Assembly (NCBI GenBank): GCA_949825025.1
Contig: OX463778.1
Location: forward strand, 3,920,501-3,984,500
Length of the DNA stretch: 64,000 nt
Direction: 5' to 3'
Source: Siphlonurus alternatus
Taxonomy: Eukaryota > Arthropoda > Insecta > Ephemeroptera > Siphlonuridae
A program made the translations under genes and the position numbers. Below are positions 36,128 through 46,477 of the stretch, in pieces. Numbering within the stretch: position 1 is the first letter of the stretch; each line of letters begins with the position of its first letter. Below the pieces are notes generated by a model that saw only the letters and a program-made list of their open reading frames with translations, did no database searches and was not told the origin of the DNA.

Positions 36128-36344
36128 AATGTGCTTTTCCATGGAGCGATGTCGAGCAGGGATTAGCTGGGCGAAAGAAGCGCACTTGCTCCAAAATCAT
36201 ATGGCGGCCATCTTGGCGATAAAATCGCTCCTCGCCGCGTGGGAAGTAATTTCCTCTCACCAAAATGGCCGCCATACGAGATTGAAGCAAGAGCGCTTTT
36301 CTCGGCCCGCTAAGCCCCGCTTGACATCGCTCCATGGAATGCGA
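36128..36344. mobile_element. MITE, family C (GTGCTTTTCCATGGAGCG ends)
   Basis: GTGCTTTTCCATGGAGCGAT at the left pairs with ATCGCTCCATGGAATGCG at the right. Inside, ATGGCGGCCATCTTGGCG and CAAAATGGCCGCCAT are inverted copies. Relatives sit in receptor introns 3 and 5 (49478-49752 and 51824-52009). Confidence 0.8.
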
Positions 36345-36556
36345 ATTCCATGATTCATTGATGCGAATTTTTCTGAAAGTCCATGAATTAATTCCGAATT
36401 TCTTAATTTGGCGTGACCAAAAAATAATAGATCTCTTTCTCTGCAAAATGTAAAAAAATAAATAAAAAACATGACATCGTTAAAAAAACATTTCATCCTG
36501 ATGTTTTTTTATTTTATTTATTTTTTTAATTACTTCAACGACGCCTAATTTTTGCA

Positions 36557-36879
36557 ATGAGATATTAGAATGTGAAAATTTTAGTGACTTAATCGAAAGA
36601 ATGGGTAAAAATATGGTACTGTGAATTTTTTCAGATTTTTCTGAGACCAGAATAATTTAAAAAATTATTGAAAGTCTATTTTATGACGTCACGGGCGGTA
36701 CTGCCCTATCCTTTTTGTTAAGTGGTGCCGTCTGGTGACGTCATCAAAATAGACTTTCAATGATTTTTTTTTAAAAATAGTTTCCGGTCTCAGAAAGATC
36801 TGAAAAAATTCACAGTACCATATTTTTACCCCTTCTTTCGATTAAGCCACTAAAATTTTCACATTCTAATATCTCATTA
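36557..36879. mobile_element. Palindromic MITE related to family P
   Basis: Outer arms ATGAGATATTAGAATGTGAA and TTCACATTCTAATATCTCAT pair exactly. The inner arms resemble family P (GAAAGTCTATTTTATGACGT against ACGTCATCAAAATAGACTTT), with a similar short centre. Confidence 0.85.
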
Positions 36880-37208
36880 GATCATTATAGAACATTTGAA
36901 GAAGCCACATTCTGTTTCACCACGACTTCACTGTGATGCTGCGGCTGTGAACTGTGCTGAGAATTAATGTAGCGAGCAAGGTGACACAAAAGTTGCTGCA
37001 TGTCCTGGAAAGTTTTGACAGACACAAACCGCTCACAAAGCCAAGCAAGCACGAAATGTTTCCATTCCAGTTTCACCACTAGTCTAGTCACTTCAATGGA
37101 TTCCACGAATCTGCATCAAAGTTATGGCATAAAACACACTGAATCTAACGTGATTAAAACAAGATGCAAAATAGAGAGAAACTTTTACCAGCAATCTATT
37201 CATTGTGA

Positions 37209-37245
37209 TTGAGGAAACCATGGAAACCACAGTCGGGATGGTCGA
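37209..37245 (-). mobile_element. Isolated fragment of the shared SINE body
   Basis: ATTGAGGAAACCATGGAAAC followed by CACAGTCGGGATGGTCG is the complement of the tRNA-headed SINE body, without head or tail. Confidence 0.6.
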
Positions 37246-37344
37246 TATGCAGCAGTTCGTGTTCTCGTGTTACCGCCTCAGATTCGTCATGACGTCACTC
37301 GGTGCCAAACGCTGCATCGCAGAGACAAATATTTGAGCTGAGCA

Positions 37345-37975
37345 GTGACGTAGCCAGGATTTGTCCAAGGGGTTCCATTATTAAATGATAAGAATAATAT
37401 CGGGGGCTTGGGGGATGAAGAAGACTTTTTTTTTAAAGTCACGTGACTATTTCGACAGTAAAATTATGACAAAGTACAGATAATGTATGATGGAAAATTG
37501 TTGAAATTTTATATTTATTGACCTCACTTTTTTTCATTTCCTTTTAATATAATTATACTTGCTGCATGCACTAACGTAATAATTAAAGCTCTGAGTAAAT
37601 CATTTTAGTTAAATTGAGTAAGCAACCAGTTTTATCATTTTTATTAATTTAATGGTTGTACACTATTGAAGTATTTTAGATTATGTAATTCTGATATTTG
37701 TTTGGAAAAAATTTGAGTTAGTGCTTTCTAAAAACAATTTCAGTCCAATTAACTGGAATAAAATTTTAGTACCTATAGAGATTTTAAAAAGAAAAAAAAA
37801 ATAGTTTCCTCGGAATCAGAGTGTACGATGGGCCGCTATAAGGGGGAAAGCTAGGGGCCAGTCAGGACCATATAGACAGCAGGGGCCTGGAAGGGGGGTC
37901 TGAGGCCACTCTTTTTTGTACACCTCTGTGTTAAAAATCAGAGGGGCCAGTCAGGGACCCAGCCTTATGACCGAG
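37345..37975. mobile_element. Element with CAGTGACGTAGCCAGG end, copy 1
   Basis: Starts CAGTGACGTAGCCAGGATTT, then TTGTCCAAGGGG. It shares the internal series AAATTATGACAAAGTA, GCACTAACGTAATAATTAAA and GCTCTGAGTAAAT with 63375-64000. Its right border near the GGGGCCAGTCAGGACC block is uncertain. No transposase is seen. Confidence 0.6.
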
Positions 37976-38581
37976 CTTGAGTACGTGTGTCATTTAAATT
38001 TTGTTTAAAATTTATTTAATAATTCCATACAGTTCAAGCAGCAATACATGAAAGTACAGAGCGTTTTAATTGCAATAGTATGCATTTTGTAGGGGAAATA
38101 AAACATTTAAAAATTGCTGTATTTGACTAAAATCTGAAACTTACTTGGTGCTTTTAAATACAACTTAATTGATATTCCCTGAATGATATTTTTTTATTTA
38201 AATTGACACAAACTTTTAAATTTATATACATAACATGTGTGTGTTCCCTTTTTTTGTTTTTATATACAGTGATTACTCGATCCTCAAAGGAAGGGGAGGG
38301 GGGTTAAACCCGCGCGCCATCTGAGCTGCAAAGTTTCTATGACTCTCGTTGTAATTTACGAGGAAGACAAAATGTTGTTTAGTGAATTTACATTTCAACA
38401 ATATCATTTTTGTAACAGTAAATCGATCCCAACTCTTCTCTTGAAAGAAAATTCATTTATTTTATTTATTTTTTTACATTTTTTATCGTTTTTTATTCAG
38501 ATTGAAACAGATCTATACATTTTGACACTTTACGTAGAATTTAAGAAATTTAAGAAATATCTGTGTTTGCTTCATTTGTAT

Positions 38582-38877
38582 CATTGAGCTCTATACAAGG
38601 CTAGAGGGCTAACCAGCTGTTTTAGGCGCGCACGGCGTCTGGGAGGAAAGTGGGTGGTGGTCGGTGCTATCGAATGCCTGGTTGACCAACCTAAGAAAGT
38701 TTCCTTATAAAATAAGTATTAAAAGTTACACTGCAGTTGGCAATTCTGAGGAGAATACGTTGGAATGTGTGACGAAAGCGCAATCTCCCACCCACTTCCT
38801 CCCGCCGGACCGTGCGCACAGTTTAACATTGAGAAGTATAGGGCATTATCCCTCTAGCCTTGTATAGAGCTCAATGA
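38582..38877. mobile_element. Inverted-repeat MITE (TCATTGAGCTCTATACAAGG)
   Basis: TCATTGAGCTCTATACAAGG-CTAGAGGG at the left is the exact complement of the right end (CCCTCTAG-CCTTGTATAGAGCTCAATGA). Inner arms pair too (GAGGAAAGTGGGTGG with CCCACCCACTTCCTC). Confidence 0.9.
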
Positions 38878-38962
38878 TTTGTATATATAAAAAACAATAA
38901 AATGAAATAATTTAAGACAAGCCACGGAAAATACAATAAATATACCTTGTATAGAAAAAATT

Positions 38963-39328
38963 AAGGGTAAGATAACGCCACCAATGTTAAAAAAAAACTC
39001 TCACACAAAGATTATGAAAAAAATTTAAAATATTCTCCTCTACACCCCCTATCAGTATAGCTAAAATATCAGGTACACAAATTCGATTTAGTTTTTGAAT
39101 TTTGAGTTTTGAATTTTTAAAGTTGACTACTTTAAGATAGAGAAATGGAACTTCCATGTTAAATTTTTAGTCAACTTTAAAAAAATCATAACTCAAAAAC
39201 TATATATTATTTGTATTTACCTGATATTTTAGCTACTGATAGGGGGTGTTGAGGAAAGCATTTTAAATTTTTTTCATAATTTTCGTGTGAGAGATTTTTT
39301 TAACATTGGTGGCGTTATCTTACCCTTG
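38963..39328. mobile_element. Palindromic MITE, distant family G relative
   Basis: AAGGGTAAGATAACGCCACC and GGTGGCGTTATCTTACCCTT pair. The inner arms (TCTCCTCTACACCCCCTATC; TTAAAGTTGACTA) resemble those at 26676-27019. Confidence 0.85.
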
Positions 39329-39392
39329 CAAACATGTCATCAATTTTATACACATTTTTTTTCACACTTCACTTTCTTTTTAAACATATTGG

Positions 39393-39490
39393 GGGGCATT
39401 CACAAGCCACTTTAACCCCCGCGTCAGCACCAGGGATAAAAATTGAGGCTATAAAATGAGGGCTAAAGTGATTTGTGAATGCCCCCCAAT
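39393..39490. mobile_element. Hairpin MITE, family H
   Basis: TTGGGGGGCATTCACAAGCC and its mirror GTGAATGCCCCCCAA enclose about 60 bp. The ends match the 34690-34838 hairpin. Confidence 0.85.
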
Positions 39491-39609
39491 AATGAAGTTC
39501 TTTTCACTTGTTATATCTTGAGGGAGGTTATTAAAAAACGACAACTGAGTATTAATTTAATGCGATTGACGCCACGAAGAAAATGTTCGGGCAACTTCGG
39601 GGGAAGAAG

Positions 39610-39999
39610 TCGAGCGTGGCGCAGTTGACCGGTTCTCGTTAGATCACCGAAGTCAGGCTACGTCGAGCGTGGTTAGTACTTTTGTATGGGTGACCGTTTC
39701 AAGTAAAAATTACGCTGCTCCCTCTCTGGGGTAAATTCGTCTCGTTTTCCACCCAGTGCAGTGATGCACTTATGTGTGGTTCCCCAGGCTTTGGACATCA
39801 CTTTGGTCCATTGAGAAAAAGTAGAGGTGTCCGTCCTGACTGAGGTTTTCACGGTTCCCTCTGTCTCACCCCATCGAATGCTGGGTCGTGTAACAGGCTG
39901 TGGCCACCATCCGTTCCCTACCTTATCCCTACACATTACCCCGCCACGAGCTGTAAGCTCTTAGGGGTGTATCCTTGTAAAAAAAAAAAAAAAAAAAAT
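39610..39999 (+). mobile_element. 5S rRNA-headed SINE, type A, full-length reference copy
   Basis: About 390 bp. The 5' head GTCGAGCGTGGCGCAG is followed by 5S-like ACCGGTTCTCGTTAGATCAC, CGAAGTCAGGCTACG and TTAGTACTTTTGTATGGGTG. The first two and the last correspond to the middle and box C of 5S rRNA, here with a 3-base insertion. The body (GTCCTGACTGAGGTTTTCAC) precedes GCTGTAAGCTCTTAGGGGTG and a 19-bp poly(A). This architecture fits the SINE3 class transcribed by RNA polymerase III from a 5S-type promoter. Confidence 0.92.
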
Positions 40000-40274
40000 T
40001 CAATTTGACGGAGTCACCACCAGGGGAACAATTCACATAACAAGTTGGTGGGGAAAATGCGTCTCTAAAATTCCTCATTAAAAATAATCACGACAGACGT
40101 ATCTTCTTTCAAACATTTTTCCTTTTAAGATTTAATAATCGTCAGGTCGAGTTTCAGCGCTTCTCTGCGGTGCGAAATGTTTTAAAACTCTGAAAAACAA
40201 AGCTCCGTTTTATATAATACAATTATAAAATGTAGGAAAAATAATAATGAATTGTTAAATATCGTCCCTCATAC

Positions 40275-40401
40275 GCAATAATGAGCTATCTGCTTTACGC
40301 GATTTTTTGCAATCTGCTGTTTCAGGTGAGCGCAATTATGAGCTGTACGTACATCGGTGTAAAATAAGGCTCACCTGAAATAGCAGATAGCTCATTATTC
40401 C
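40275..40401. mobile_element. Short MITE related to 5756-6151
   Basis: GCAATAATGAGCTATCTGCT and AGCAGATAGCTCATTATT bound a 127-bp hairpin with an inner AGGTGAGCGCAATTATGAGC stem. It is about a third the length of the 5756 copy. Confidence 0.8.
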
Positions 40402-41407
40402 GAACAAAAGACGATAATATACTAAAGAAATTAACAACTAATATCATGCTTAACATCAGGTCTGAATTCTGAAAAGAAACTTTACAAGTAATATTAAAGA
40501 TACCTTGTTCTCATAATACTAAAACTATTTAATAGTGATGTACACAGCCACAATACAAGGAATTGAAATATTTTCATGGGATATTGATTTTAAAAGAACT
40601 AAGTTATTCTAGGTCAAATTTCAATATGCCTGCATAAAAATGTTTTGGGGTAGTTTCCAAATAAAAAAAAAATTTCATTAAAAATATTTTTATCAACAAA
40701 AAATGCTATTTTCCAATGTATTTATTTTTTAAATTATATATTATGTTGTTGTTTCTTTATTATGTATGAATGTTTTTATTTCCTTCTATTCTATTCCAGT
40801 ATTTTCTGCATCATTTGATTTAAAATTTTCACTTCTCAATTATGTATGTATTTTTTTGTCTCTGTATTTTCTTCCGAATGAACATTTACTTGAGTTGAAA
40901 TTTAAAGAGCTAGTAATGTTAAAATCACTCTCCTAGCGAATCAAGTCGAAAAGTAATTTTGTTTTACAATTTTTTGTATAAGAAGCAGACACAAAAAACT
41001 CGCCTGCAAAATAAAAGATTTGGAGAAATCAAAGAGTCTGCTGAAAAGCTTTTCGATTTAAAATTACGTTTCTCTTTGTTGGGTTAAATATAGAAATCAA
41101 TTTTTATACTTCGAACTGACAAAAAAAAATAATAAGAATAACATTTCTGTTGAGTGAGATAACGTTCGTTGAATTTACGTCCCCTAAATATAAAATACGA
41201 CGTTAATGGTGACGTCATTTCGCATGCAATGAGAGGTCACTTACGCGCTTTTCAAAACAAAGAAATCACATCACATAGCCCTCTGGCAGAGGGTTATGCA
41301 CATTAGTTCCAAGTCATACCCTAAAATGATGTTGTATTAAGACGGGCTTATCTCCCAAACTATATTTATAGACTTAAAGATGGAAAAATGAACTTTCCTG
41401 ACTAATT
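40402..41407. other. Unassigned AT-rich spacer
   Basis: No exon is recognised. A short perfect hairpin (AGCCCTCTGGCAGAGGG) lies at 41277-41293 and has a twin at 36036-36054. Confidence 0.4.
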
Positions 41408-41590
41408 CTCGTTTTAATGGGCGCAAGTCACGAAACAGTTAGCCAGGTTTCTAACCACGTTTAGCAAAACCACGTTTAGCAAAATTACGTTTACTATATA
41501 CCTGTTTTACGTGTTAAACCACCGAATTAAACGTGGTTAAGTTAAACGTAGTTAGAAACCTGGCTAACTGCTTCGTGAATCATGCACCCA
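41408..41590. mobile_element. Hairpin MITE (GGGCGCAAGTCACGAAACAG)
   Basis: The left arm CACGAAACAGTTAGCCAGGT-TTCTAAC pairs with GTTAGAAACCTGGCTAACTG-CTTCGTG. The interior holds repeated CCACGTTTAGCAAAA units. It is similar in design to family H. Confidence 0.8.
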
Positions 41591-41879
41591 AACACTAAGC
41601 ACGCATTGCAACTAATTTCACTCGTAAACGGCCGTAACAATTAACGTACAGTTTTTTTGCAAGAAAAATGTCACATGGTCCCTCTTATATAGAAGCAGCC
41701 TATCAGATGTAATGCTAGCGTCACATGGCTGGCTCAGCTCCACCTCATACCTACAAACTTGTGCAAGTCAATCACCAGACACGACCCGCCCTCTCTCTCC
41801 TCTTGAGGAGAGCACCGGATGTTACGTCAGCATTACAACATTACAACACAGGTGGGCCGCTTCTTCTTCTTCTCCTTCT

Positions 41880-42628
41880 TCTTTTTTTTTTTTTTCTTTC
41901 AAGGATACACCCTTAAAGGCATACAGGCCTCAAAATACAAATTAGACAGTCACCAAGTGGGTTTAGAGTAAATAATCAACATTCGCATCATTTTTTTCCA
42001 CGCGTGATGCATCCGTGCGAAGTCGCAGTTCAAAGTAAGAAATTTAGTCCTTGATGACGTCATGAAGTCCTTGATGACGTCACAACTCAATGCTAATCGG
42101 TGCTAGCTGTGAGTTGTGACGTCAGCAAGGACTTTCTTTGTAGCGCGACTTCGCACAGTCGCACCGCGCGCATGTAAAAATAATACGAATGTTTATTATA
42201 AACTCGAGCAACACTTAATGTCTGTCTAATTTGTAATTTGAGGCATGTATCCCTTTAAGAGCTTACAGCTCGCGGTGGAGTAATGGGTAGGGTAATGGGT
42301 AATAAGGTAGGGAAAGGATGGCGGCCACGGCTGTTACGCGTCCCAGCATTCACTAAGGTGAGACTGAGGGAACTGTGGAAAACCTCAGTCAAGACGGACA
42401 CCTCTACTTTTTATCACTGGACCAAAATGATGCCCAAAGCCTGGGGAACCACACACAAGTGCATCACTGCACTGGGTGGAAAGCGAGAAGAATTTACCCC
42501 AGGGAGGGAGCAGCGTAATTTTTACTTAAAACGGTCCCCCATCCAAGTACTAACCACGCTCGACGTAGCTTGACTTCGGTGATCTAACGAGAACCGGTCA
42601 ATGCACTGCGCCACGCTCGACCTCTTCT
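41880..42628 (-). mobile_element. 5S rRNA-headed SINE, type A, interrupted by a TTAA MITE
   Basis: T-run tail and GGATACACCC lie at 41880-41912, and the rest of the element (GAGCTTACAGCTCGCGGTGG through the full head) at 42259-42628. Removing 41917-42258 restores an uninterrupted type A element with a single TTAA at the junction. Confidence 0.92.
41917..42254. mobile_element. 338-bp TTAA-flanked palindromic MITE, copy 1
   Basis: Flanked by TTAA on both sides (41913-41916 and 42255-42258), as in piggyBac-type insertion. The terminal repeats begin AGGCATACAGGCCTC and continue through ACAAATTAGACAG. The inner arms carry AGTCCTTGATGACGTCA and CGAAGTCGC motifs in mirror orientation. It carries no transposase. 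Confidence 0.92.
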
Positions 42629-43692
42629 TCTATAAGAGCAGGTGGAGCCGTAGATACAATGGGACATTTCTCTTTTAAAAAAGTGTACAGCGATTTTCCT
42701 GCAAGACTGGGAGTCACCAAAGCAATGTTTCGATAGCGGGGTTCCTCGATAAGCGGTCGCTGATAATTGGCAAAGTCAATATTGATGGCTAGCGAGGTAA
42801 ACATAGTATGAATAAATAATGTAGTGCGGTACCAAGAGTTATAGTCACAACGTACAGCTCACACACTGACAGATTATCTCTGGAAGTGCCAAGTTTAATT
42901 TTCATCCTGAAATTTTACACAGAAATATACAAAAATTTAGATTTTTCATGTTCATATTTATACAGTCATTCTACGTCTCGTTAGGCTGTGGCAACATTTA
43001 CGTCGCAGGTGTTGTGCCGGCTGCGGTCGTCCCCGCTCGCTCGAAAGCGCCGCATGAAACAGTCGAAGCTGAAAATGCCATCTGTTCGTTATTTGAAAAT
43101 TAAATGTAAACTGAAGGCATGCAAGACAAAACTTTGAAGCCGTCCTCATAACTTTCATTAAAACCGGAATTGATGTGAGATTTTGATTTTGCTCGAAGCA
43201 AAATCAGTTTTTCTTGTTAAAAATTCAAAATTTCTCTAAATCTTTCTATAATAAAAGACGAGTCAGCAATACTTAAAATTTTGTTATATAGTTAGTCTTT
43301 CTCCAAAAAAAAATGGTCAATCCTGGCATATTCTTTAAAAATAAATAAAACTTTACTTTCTTCTTTCTCAATCTTTTGTTGTTTACGATTAGCCTCTGTC
43401 GATAATCATGAAGAAGATAACAAGAAAAAAATTATTTTCCGACCAAAAACAAAATCTTATAAATTGTCTGCAGCCTTCACCGAAATGTTGTAACACGGAC
43501 AATATAAAAGCATTTTCCCCATTCCATTTTTTTTTAACATTAGTCTTATAGGGACCTCCCCCCCCCCCCCCTCCCACGATTTTTTCCATGCTTGTTACAC
43601 GCGGTTTAACAATTGCTCGGGACAGCTGCTTGAAATAGAGGCAACACACACCGGGGGCATACATGACCAAAATGTGTCAATTGCCCCAAAAT
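42629..43692. other. Unassigned, with a decayed CAGGCGCGGAT-type fragment
   Basis: Around 43495-43575, ACAATATAAAAGCATTTTCC, TTTTTTAACATTAG and a C-run resemble the reverse interior of the 46704-46880 element. A GC-rich patch at 42985-43060 is open on both strands but shows no supported exon. Confidence 0.4.
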
Positions 43693-43720
43693 ACCAACCA
43701 ACCAACCAACCAACCAACCA
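43693..43720. repeat. (CCAA)n microsatellite
   Basis: Seven tandem CCAA units. Confidence 0.9.
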
Positions 43721-43861
43721 GAGGCAACATGACCGCCGATAATTGCTAATTAGTAATTACTGTAATTAGTCACTGTGCACGCGTACAGAGGTCGAATTTG
43801 CAGCCTGTAAATTGACCTCTGTCGATGTGACATGACATGAAAGAGGTCGAATTTACATGAT

Positions 43862-44031
43862 CTCCGGAAGTAGCCGGAAGTGTAAGGTTTCTGGTCTTCC
43901 TATTCTTATTTCATCGCTACAATTTCACACATATATACTTCAGTACTTCTACTTCAAACCACACTGTAAAGTTTCAAAACTGAATTACAAACAGAAGAGC
44001 TGCAAACTTTACACTTCCGGCTACTTCCGGG
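43862..44031. repeat. Inverted repeat with GGAAGTAGCCGGAAGTGTAA arms
   Basis: CCGGAAGTAGCCGGAAGTGT at the left is the complement of ACACTTCCGGCTACTTCCGG at the right. The arms carry tandem CCGGAAGT motifs, which match ETS-factor sites. It could be a small MITE or a regulatory module upstream of the receptor gene. Confidence 0.65.
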
Positions 44032-44195
44032 AGGAATATCAAATTAATTTGACTGTATAGCTGTGAAACCTTTGTACTACATACTACATGCTACATAATA
44101 TATACTTATAATATGGATAAAATTTGACCCACCGTCGTGAAATTGCAGCCATCAGTATCTGATTTACTAATAATAAATCCGATGACGTTTTGTTA

Positions 44196-44400
44196 CCTGC
44201 CCTTGATTGGCTGCCTCGCGACCGCTGATTGGCTGCTCCCGATCCTGGGAGAAGCTGATTGGTCGCGAGCCAAGTGGGCCAGCGAGAGATAACAGCCCCA
44301 AGAGAGATAATTTAAATTCTGTGTTCATTTCTGTTTCCACGGGGCTTGAAACAACATCGCTTGTTTGTTGTTATCGTCCGACTACCTCGAGCGAGCGACT
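44196..44400 (+). promoter_or_regulatory. Candidate promoter region with three CCAAT boxes
   Basis: Three ATTGG (inverted CCAAT) motifs at 44206, 44228 and 44258 sit in a GC-rich patch, with a CTCGCGACC / GGTCGCGAG inverted pair around them. A GATGACGTTT half-CRE lies just upstream. It is the strongest promoter-like patch before the receptor's first recognised exon, 2 kb downstream on the same strand. No initiator or transcript evidence can be seen. Confidence 0.3.
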
Positions 44401-44504
44401 GTTTTTTTTATAAATGTACAAGTAACTAGCATACAGAGTGAAAATTCACCGTGTTTCCAAATCGAGCTAACTTGGAAATATCAATAACCTTCAATTTTCC
44501 CAAC

Positions 44505-44890
44505 TTTTTTTTTTTAAATGAAACCCTAGATTGGATACTTCTACTTACTAATTACATACTACTTTGAAACCCCGAACTTTCCGAACCCCTATAATGTGAG
44601 CGTTTCGCGGGCTCTTCTAGAACGGGGGCGGCCACGGCATTGCAATCCATCCCGGCAATTGCCTGCGACTGAGGGAAACGTGGAAACCTCAGTCAGGATG
44701 GACGAAAGCTTTTGTCAATGAACTGGAAGTGCAATGGTCCAAAGCCAGGGGAACCACATAGTGGAAAAGTGCAACGATTTACCCCTGGGTGTTTTTTTGT
44801 TAAAAATAGTCACCCATCCAACTAATAACCACGCTCGGCATTGCTTGACTTCGGTGATCTGACGAGACAAGCGCACTGCCCCACACCTCC
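44505..44890 (-). mobile_element. 5S rRNA-headed SINE, type B, full length, minus strand
   Basis: The T-run and AATGAAACCCTAGATTGGAT are the complement of the type B 3' end. The shared body (GGGAAACGTGGAAACCTCAG) and the 5S-like head (CACCCATCCAACTAATAACC, TTGACTTCGGTGATCTGACG) follow. Confidence 0.88.
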
Positions 44891-45012
44891 CATTTTTAAA
44901 ACTTGCATGCTTGCTGCACGAACTGGAAACAAAGTGGTGTGTTCCCCTAAATTAAATAATGATTTAACTTTTTCTTGGAGGGTTGCGATCGGCAAAGTTC
45001 TAATTTCAAAAA

Positions 45013-45258
45013 GGTCGAGCGTGGCGCAGTGCATTGACTGACGTTAGATCACCGAAGTCAAGCTACGTCGAGCGAGGTTAGTACTTGGATGGGTGACCGT
45101 TTCAAGTAAAAATTACGTTGCTCCCTCCCTGTAAATTCGTCTCGCTTTCCACCCAGTGATGTACTTTTGTTGTTTGAACATCGCTTTGGTCCATTGATAA
45201 AGAGTAGAGGTGTCCGTCCTGACTGAGGCTTTCCACGGTTCCCTCGGTCTGCTGAAGT
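45013..45258 (+). mobile_element. 5S rRNA-headed SINE, type A, 5' two thirds
   Basis: An intact head (AGATCACCGAAGTCAAGCTA, TACTTGGATGGGTGACCG) and body to CTGAGGCTTTCCACGG, then an abrupt break. The 3' third and tail are missing. Confidence 0.88.
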
Positions 45259-45374
45259 TACCGATCTATAATATAACCCAGTACACTCCCATCTCAGTCG
45301 GGGAAGGGGGAGGGGGGGGGGGCAACAGTTGCATAGATCTTGCAACGTATGAATAAAAGTTTCAAATATTTGAG

Positions 45375-45630
<256 letters not shown>

Positions 45631-45725
45631 TTGCTTCAACTGAACTCTAGTAGAGAGGGTACTGGCCACAATTAAGTGACTGAATTTAACCTCCCGGCTC
45701 TTCGTATATAGACCTATATACTTTT

Positions 45726-45986
45726 GTCCCTTCTAAACCGGGGCGGCCATGGCCTAAGCAATCCATCCCAGTATTCGCCTGGTTGCACCTGAGGAAACCA
45801 TGGAAACCTCAATCAGGATGGTCGGCAATTGATGGAGGATGCCATCAATCACCTCCCGGATGTATGAGTGTGTGTTCTTTAGCAACCGCCACTCTTGAAA
45901 AGTTTGGCGGTGCATGGCTGGGATCGAACTCACGACCATCTGATTACGAATCAGAGGCGTACACCACTGCGTCAAGTGCCTGGTTG
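45726..45986 (-). mobile_element. tRNA-headed SINE, minus strand
   Basis: On the minus strand the head reads GCAGTGGTGTACGCC, TCTGATTCGTAATCAGA and GTCGTGAGTTCGATCCCAG, that is an A-box-like region, an anticodon-like hairpin and a good B box. The body shared with the 5S-headed SINEs follows (CCATCCTGATTGAGGTTTCC), then CCCCGGTTTAGAAGGGAC. It is a partner of 54972-55240. Confidence 0.85.
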
Positions 45987-46007
45987 AGTTATATAATCCC
46001 TGTAGCT

Positions 46008-46072
46008 CAATCGGCTAGACGGGACATCTCGAGGGGTCCTGGGTTCGAAGCCATGTGGGAAGTATTCTCTGA
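46008..46072 (+). other. tRNA-like sequence (tRNA pseudogene or SINE head)
   Basis: TAGCTCAATCGG is a good A box and GGTTCGAAGCC a good B box, at tRNA-like spacing. The flanking acceptor-stem halves (TCCCTGT and TGTGGGA) pair poorly and no clear anticodon stem is seen, so a functional tRNA is unlikely. Confidence 0.5.
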
Positions 46073-46197
46073 AATGTCGATACTTGGATCATATACGATG
46101 CAGTAATCGGATAGAGAAATAGCACCAAATAATCCCCCCATTTCACGCCATCTGGTAAAAATCTGAAGTAATTTTGATTTGAAAATGATGTCGTCAG

Positions 46198-46401
46198 ATG
46201 GCGAACAACCGCTCGGACCTGCTGCCCCTGGACATGCGCTTCAACGAAGGCCACGTGCTCTCGATCGCCACCTACAGCGTGCTGCTGGTTCTCTCTGCCA
46301 CGGGGAACCTCACCGTGCTGGCCCTGCTACTGCAGCGCCGCCGCAAGGCCCGATCAAGAATCAACACCATGCTGCTACATCTCGCCATCGCGGACCTGCT
46401 C
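46198..46401 (+). CDS. AKHR: Adipokinetic hormone / ACP receptor, exon 1 (N-terminus to TM2)
   Basis: First recognised exon of a rhodopsin-family neuropeptide receptor; 68 codons ending in phase 0 at CTC|GTGAGT. The receptor sits in the plasma membrane. Members of this family (AKH, ACP, corazonin and GnRH receptors) bind short blocked neuropeptides, and AKH receptors drive cAMP/Ca2+ signalling for lipid and sugar release. Visible here: an NRS glycosylation sequon at residue 4; the family-typical LPLDMRFNEGHVLSI just before TM1; GN of TM1 (residues 36-37); RRRKARSRINTMLLHLAIAD with the TM2 aspartate at 66. The start at 46198 directly follows TCGTCAG. Three ATGs immediately upstream (46179, 46185, 46188) are out of frame, so a splice acceptor at 46197 with an earlier 5' exon is quite possible. 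AKH against ACP receptor cannot be settled by eye. Confidence 0.93.
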
Positions 46402-46477
46402 GTGAGTAACTTCCTCACCGAAATATGACCCGAAATATCGATCAATCAGTCCAAGTGGGGATGAAATAGTTCTAATA

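Noticed and set aside
42958..43158. Overlapping frames on both strands in a GC-rich patch
   Set aside because: Open on both strands with no splice borders or known motif.
46008..46072. Functional tRNA gene
   Set aside because: A and B boxes are present but the acceptor and anticodon stems do not pair; likewise 54847-54912.
46179..46409. 76-codon frame overlapping receptor exon 1
   Set aside because: Shadow frame; it inherits openness from GC-rich receptor codons.
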